NCBI GenBank assembly: GCA_902554035.1
Contig: CACDMX010000004.1
Coordinates: 1-64,000 of the forward strand
From: an uncultured Pelagibacteraceae bacterium
GTDB lineage: Bacteria > Pseudomonadota > Alphaproteobacteria > Pelagibacterales > Pelagibacteraceae
Reading direction: 5' to 3'
Length of the DNA: 64,000 bases
The position numbers were made by a program, and so were the translations under genes. A model generated the notes under the pieces. It saw only the letters and a list, made by a program, of their open reading frames with translations. It had not been told where the DNA came from and did no database searches. Positions 59,854 through 64,000 of the stretch are shown piece by piece. Position 1 is the first letter of the stretch, and each line of letters starts with the position of its first letter.

Positions 59854-60567
59854 TTAGTTTAAAGAGGATTTACCACCATCAACACCAATGATTTGTCCAG
59901 TTATGAACGGACTTTCATCTGTTAATAAAAATTTAGCCATAGAAGCAACATCCTCTGGTTTGCCTACTCTCTTCATTGGATGTGATTTAGCTATTCCTTC
60001 AGCCATTAATTTACTTTTTAGAATATTTTGAGACATTTTTGAGTTTGTTAAGGTCGGCGCAATACAATTTACTCTGATGTTTGGTGCGAATTCTGCAGCT
60101 AAAGAAACTGTCAAACCTTCTATAGCTCCTTTTGCAGAGGCAATTATTGCATGATTAGTAAATCCCTTTTGAACAGCAACGGTTGAAAAAAGAACAATTG
60201 AACCATTATTTTTTTTTAAACTATCTTGAAGAGATTTAATTATTTCAATTACAGGAAAAAAATTTAAATCTAAACATTTTTTAAAATCTTCTTTTTTTGT
60301 ATTTTTTAAAGGTTTAAGATCAATTGAACCAATGCAATAGGCGACACCGGATATATCCATACTGCCAAACTCTTCTTTTAAAAATTCTGGTAAATTTTCT
60401 GAGAGAATATCTAAGACACTATAATCACAATTTAGTTTTGCAGATAAACTTTTAAGTTCATCCTCTTTCCTACCAACTAAATGTATCTCTTTATTTGATT
60501 TGTTTAATTGCTCTGAGAGACTAGTACCAATTGACCCTGTTGCACCAAAAATTAAATATTTACTCAT
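59854..60567 (-). CDS. Short-chain dehydrogenase/reductase
   Basis: IFGATGSIGTSL, ASAKGAIEGLTVSLAAEFAPNIRVNCIAP, GQIIGVDGGKS. Confidence 0.92.
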   Translation of the reverse strand: MSKYLIFGATGSIGTSLSEQLNKSNKEIHLVGRKEDELKSLSAKLNCDYSVLDILSENLPEFLKEEFGSMDISGVAYCIGSIDLKPLKNTKKEDFKKCLDLNFFPVIEIIKSLQDSLKKNNGSIVLFSTVAVQKGFTNHAIIASAKGAIEGLTVSLAAEFAPNIRVNCIAPTLTNSKMSQNILKSKLMAEGIAKSHPMKRVGKPEDVASMAKFLLTDESPFITGQIIGVDGGKSSLN

Positions 60568-60570
60568 TTT

Positions 60571-60813
60571 TTAATTTTTTCTTGGATCTTTTATACTTTT
60601 CAAAATTTTTGATATGCCAGTTATTTTTAAGCTAATAAAAATAATATAAATCAGTGTTGTTCCAAGAGCCATGGTTGATAAAAATACAAATATTGCAGTT
60701 AAGAATTTTTCTGTAAACCAATTTTCTATATCTGAGTTAGATAAATATAAAATATTCCAAAATAGTAAGAATATTAATTCGTAGGTTATTATTACTTTAT
60801 ATAATGAATTCAT
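60571..60813 (-). CDS. Small two-helix membrane protein
   Basis: Two hydrophobic segments, 80 aa, 3 nt from SDR gene. Confidence 0.55.
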   Translation of the reverse strand: MNSLYKVIITYELIFLLFWNILYLSNSDIENWFTEKFLTAIFVFLSTMALGTTLIYIIFISLKITGISKILKSIKDPRKN

Positions 60814-60877
60814 AGTTTATAATGGTTATAAACTATAAATAATTCTTTATAACCTTTTTTCAATTATATTATAAAAT

Positions 60878-61216
60878 TTAGGTACCTGATTTACCTAATA
60901 AATTTACCATTAAGACACCAGCGACAATTAATCCAAGTCCAATTATTTCATAAAGATTTGGCATTTGATTAAATTTGTATATTCCAACTATCGTAGTAGC
61001 GATAATACATAATCCTGCAAAAGATGCATAAGTTATTCCAACGGGAATAGTTTTCATCACTAGAGATAATGTGAACATGCATCCAACTATAGCTATTGCT
61101 GTTAAGATGCTAGGTATTATTATAGTGAAACCTTGTGCGCCTTTAGCAAATCCGTTAGCTGCAGTTCCAAGCACAACAGCGACAATTAAAATGAAGTAAG
61201 CAGATGTATTTCCCAT
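60878..61216 (-). CDS. SMR/EmrE-family small multidrug transporter
   Basis: Four TM helices; IPVGITYASFAGLCIIATTIVGIYKFNQMPNLYEIIGLGLIVAGVLMVNL. Confidence 0.85.
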   Translation of the reverse strand: MGNTSAYFILIVAVVLGTAANGFAKGAQGFTIIIPSILTAIAIVGCMFTLSLVMKTIPVGITYASFAGLCIIATTIVGIYKFNQMPNLYEIIGLGLIVAGVLMVNLLGKSGT

Positions 61217-61806
61217 TATTTTTTAGACCAGTTTATAGCATCTTCCATTCTATCATCTCCCCAAAAAATTTCATTATTTACTATAAACGATGGACTGCCG
61301 AAAACTTTATCTTTTCTGGCACTATCAGTATTCTTTAAATATTGTTTTTCAATTTCATCTGAATTAGCTTTTTCTAAGGTTTTATCTTTATCAATATTTA
61401 ATTCTTTACAAATTTCTGAAATATTTGGTTCAATGGCTGGTTCTTTTCCATCTTGAAACCATCGTTTATAAGTTGTTCTTACATAGTCGATACCCCAACC
61501 TTCTCTAAGTCCAGCTATCGCTATTTTATTTGCCAAATCAAACTCAGTTAAAGGGTAGGGAACTGGAGTTTTTGCAAAAAAACCATATCCATCAGCACGT
61601 CTTTCAATATCTCTCCACATATAATTTACTTTATTAATTTTTTCTTTTGGGAAAGGAATATTGTTCATCTCCTTCATAATTGCTCTTACACTAAATGGTT
61701 TCCAGTTAAATTTTACTTCATGTTTTTTTTCTACATCTAAAATTCTAGTTACAGTTAGATATGTGTAAGTACTTCCAATAGAAAAATAAAAATCAATTTC
61801 TTTCAT
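61216..61806 (-). CDS. DsbA-like 2-hydroxychromene-2-carboxylate isomerase family protein
   Basis: EIDFYFSIGSTYTYL, FGSPSFIVNNEIFWGDDRMEDAINW. Confidence 0.87.
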   Translation of the reverse strand: MKEIDFYFSIGSTYTYLTVTRILDVEKKHEVKFNWKPFSVRAIMKEMNNIPFPKEKINKVNYMWRDIERRADGYGFFAKTPVPYPLTEFDLANKIAIAGLREGWGIDYVRTTYKRWFQDGKEPAIEPNISEICKELNIDKDKTLEKANSDEIEKQYLKNTDSARKDKVFGSPSFIVNNEIFWGDDRMEDAINWSKK

Positions 61807-62187
61807 CTAATTAACAACGCATCTTACTGTTATTTTATTTCCATCTAAGTCTCTTATGTAACCATAATAATTACCATCTGATCTCAAACCTGGTTTGCCT
61901 TCATCTACTGCTCCATTTTCTAAAGCTTTCGCATGAAAACTATCAACAATCTCTTTTGTATCTGCAGATAAAGCAACCATAGTACCATTTCCAAATGACG
62001 CTTTTTCCTTATTATGCGGTTTGGTAATATAAAATTTAACTTCATCGCTTTGGTGACCATATCCAATATATCTATCAGTCACAGAAACTTGTTTTAGTCC
62101 AAGCAATTTCATTATTGGTTCATAAAATTTTCTAGATTTTTCAAGATCATTTGTTCCTACCATAACAAAACTAATTATATTATTCAT
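61807..62187 (-). CDS. VOC (glyoxalase) family protein
   Basis: VMVGTNDLEKSRKFYEPIMKLLGL, YGYIRDLDGNKI. Confidence 0.88.
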   Translation of the reverse strand: MNNIISFVMVGTNDLEKSRKFYEPIMKLLGLKQVSVTDRYIGYGHQSDEVKFYITKPHNKEKASFGNGTMVALSADTKEIVDSFHAKALENGAVDEGKPGLRSDGNYYGYIRDLDGNKITVRCVVN

Positions 62188-62735
62188 ATAGACTGTTTCT
62201 TAATAAGCAGATTTAGTTTTTCTATCATTATCAAAGGTGTTTCCATAGCAGGATAAATTTTATGCGCTTCAATATAGCTGTCAATAGCTTTCTGATAATT
62301 TTGTAATGCTGTTTGAACCAAACCTTGACCTGAAAGAGCTCCAAAATGTCTTTGTTCTAAACTTAAAACTATATCTATATCTTTTTGAGACAATTCGTAA
62401 TTGCCCATCAAATATAAAACAGTAGCTCTTTTATTCCATCCTTCGGCCCAATCAGGATCTAACTCAATTACTTTTGAAAAAACATTATGAGCACTAGTTA
62501 ATTGGTTTTGAAACATGTACTCAGAACCTTTTGCCAAAAGATCAGTCAAACTTTTTTCAGAGGGATGCGTTATCCATAAATTCCAGATTTTTTCCTCAAT
62601 TTTTTTTGCAGATTCAGGATTGTTTGTTTTCTTTAATTTTTCAAATAAATTATCTAACTCCGTGCTAGCATTATTCTGGGCAAACGTTCCAGAAGAAAAT
62701 AAAAATATAATTAATATAAAAAATATTTTTTTCAC
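62184..62735 (-). CDS. Exported TPR-repeat protein
   Basis: Signal peptide IFFILIIFLFSSGTFAQ; LDPDWAEGWNKRATVLYLMGNYELSQKDI. Confidence 0.85.
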   Translation of the reverse strand: MKKIFFILIIFLFSSGTFAQNNASTELDNLFEKLKKTNNPESAKKIEEKIWNLWITHPSEKSLTDLLAKGSEYMFQNQLTSAHNVFSKVIELDPDWAEGWNKRATVLYLMGNYELSQKDIDIVLSLEQRHFGALSGQGLVQTALQNYQKAIDSYIEAHKIYPAMETPLIMIEKLNLLIKKQSI

Positions 62736-63056
62736 TTATTTTGACATTGGTGTAGCGCCAGTCTCTAGACTGATGATTTTTCCTTCTTTATATTTATAAA
62801 CTGCCATTACAGCCTCAACATTTCCATCATCAAAAGTAACAAATGAATGGTGTATACCTACTTCATTATTTTCGTATACCACTCTTGTCTTATCTTGTTT
62901 AATATCACCACTCATTGCCCACTTAATTACATCTGATTTTCCTAAAGTATTACCTGATTTATGCATAGTAAATTTAAAATCATCATGCAAAAGTTCATTC
63001 ATAGATGCTTCATCTTTATTTTTTATTGCATCAGTATATTTTTGTAACATAGACAT
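62736..63056 (-). CDS. SnoaL/NTF2-like small protein
   Basis: LQKYTDAIKNKDEASMNELLHDDFKFTMH. Confidence 0.75.
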   Translation of the reverse strand: MSMLQKYTDAIKNKDEASMNELLHDDFKFTMHKSGNTLGKSDVIKWAMSGDIKQDKTRVVYENNEVGIHHSFVTFDDGNVEAVMAVYKYKEGKIISLETGATPMSK

Positions 63057-63058
63057 AT

Positions 63059-63346
63059 TTATACTCCTTTTATTATTATTAAATTACCCTCAGAGTTTTC
63101 TACTCTTAAATTTTTGATTTGATTGTATTCATCTGAGTTATACCATTCCAAAGCTCTTTCATAGCTTGGAAATTTTATTATTACATTTCTTGTAAAATCC
63201 CATTTACCCTCTAATGACTTAAATTCTCCTGCTCTCACAAGATATTCACCTCCATACTTTTTTACAGTTTCTGGAACTTTATTTGCATAGTCTTTAAAAC
63301 CATCTTTCTTTTTTAAGTTAACTTGAGCTATAATATAACCAGTCAT
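63059..63346 (-). CDS. DUF1330 family protein
   Basis: GYIIAQVNLKKKDGFKDYANKVPETVKKYGGEYLVRAG, FPSYERALEWYNSDEYNQIKNLR. Confidence 0.88.
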   Translation of the reverse strand: MTGYIIAQVNLKKKDGFKDYANKVPETVKKYGGEYLVRAGEFKSLEGKWDFTRNVIIKFPSYERALEWYNSDEYNQIKNLRVENSEGNLIIIKGV

Positions 63347-63669
63347 TATTTGCCAGGTTTAATAACCGTATTTGCAGCATTAGCAGCATTTTGAAAAGCT
63401 TTATTATAATCTATAACTTCATGCACCATTAAATCATCCATAAGGCCAGAATTTTTAAAAGCTATTTTTAAGGCAACGGCTTGCTCGTATTCACCCTCAA
63501 CACAAGAAATTACGTCAAATCTACCTCTTACCCACTCGTAAGAAATAAGTTTTAAACCAGCTGCTTCTGTTACCTTTTTTGTAGATGCGAATCTGTCTGC
63601 AGTTGGTTCATTCTGCATTCTCTTCATTAACTCTCCACTTATTTTACCAATTAGATAAAACTTAGCCAT
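63346..63669 (-). CDS. GYD-like small protein, paralogue of 45358..45681
   Basis: MAKFYLIGKISG, GLKLISYEWVRGRFDVISCVEGEYEQAVALK. Confidence 0.7.
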   Translation of the reverse strand: MAKFYLIGKISGELMKRMQNEPTADRFASTKKVTEAAGLKLISYEWVRGRFDVISCVEGEYEQAVALKIAFKNSGLMDDLMVHEVIDYNKAFQNAANAANTVIKPGK

Positions 63670-63681
63670 GTATCCTCCTTT

Positions 63682-63981
63682 TTAGTATAAAGTTTGCACA
63701 ACTTTTTCTACTCGTTCTTTACCATTTGGAATTGTCTTCTCTAAAAATGCATGACAACTATCAGTCAACTCTTTGTCATACTTAGAACCATAATGTTTAT
63801 CTACAGCTTTATTAGTTCCTTCGTCCCAATCTTTCTCTTTAATACCAATCTCTAAAGCATATGTTTTCCATACTTTAACTGATGATATAGATTTTTCTTT
63901 CATGCTGTATTCAAAAGTCTCTCCCGGAGGTAAAAAATAGTTAGCCATGTATATACCAACACAATCCCAGGCTTTTTCCAT
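63682..63981 (-). CDS. Uncharacterised protein, probably truncated at the window edge
   Basis: ORF; codons upstream of the listed ATG (D L S K K D) are open to the window edge, so the true start may lie outside. Confidence 0.5.
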   Translation of the reverse strand: MEKAWDCVGIYMANYFLPPGETFEYSMKEKSISSVKVWKTYALEIGIKEKDWDEGTNKAVDKHYGSKYDKELTDSCHAFLEKTIPNGKERVEKVVQTLY

Positions 63982-64000
63982 ATCTTTCTTACTTAAATCT

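Noticed and set aside
1-64000. CRISPR arrays, phage/anti-phage islands, IS elements, tRNA/rRNA genes
   Set aside because: No regularly spaced direct repeats, transposase/integrase motifs, cas genes or tRNA-like cloverleaf sequences noticed; intergenic space is minimal.

Overview
AT-rich, tightly packed alphaproteobacterial chromosome segment; gene content and style resemble the SAR11/Pelagibacterales lineage (inferred from gene families only). I found no rRNA, tRNA, CRISPR array, phage or transposon signal. From left to right the main blocks are: an Fe-alcohol dehydrogenase / class I glutamine amidotransferase / gshA / gshB operon; fhs divergent from a soxBDAG sarcosine oxidase operon; purE-purK; a dipeptidase-led operon with two uncharacterised proteins plus an unlisted 52-aa double-CxxC mini-protein; iscR-sufBCDS-sufU-sufT-sufA; glnA; a molybdoenzyme island (moaB, coxG, form II-type coxSLM with AYRGAGR, split XdhC/CoxI, MobA-like protein, moaEDCA, Tat-exported sulfite-oxidase-family protein with cytochrome c); transporters and dioxygenases; two tandem large proteins with propeller-like repeats and putative outer-membrane barrels; a photolyase/cryptochrome neighbourhood with satellite proteins, including an unlisted 41-aa DUF2256-like ORF and a FeS-PhrB-type photolyase that appears to lack the cluster cysteines; and a minus-strand run of small stress- or detox-like proteins. 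The best candidates for under-described biology are the photolyase satellite cluster, the dipeptidase/DUF operon and the tandem propeller-barrel proteins. All family names come from recognising motifs by eye; no database search was run.
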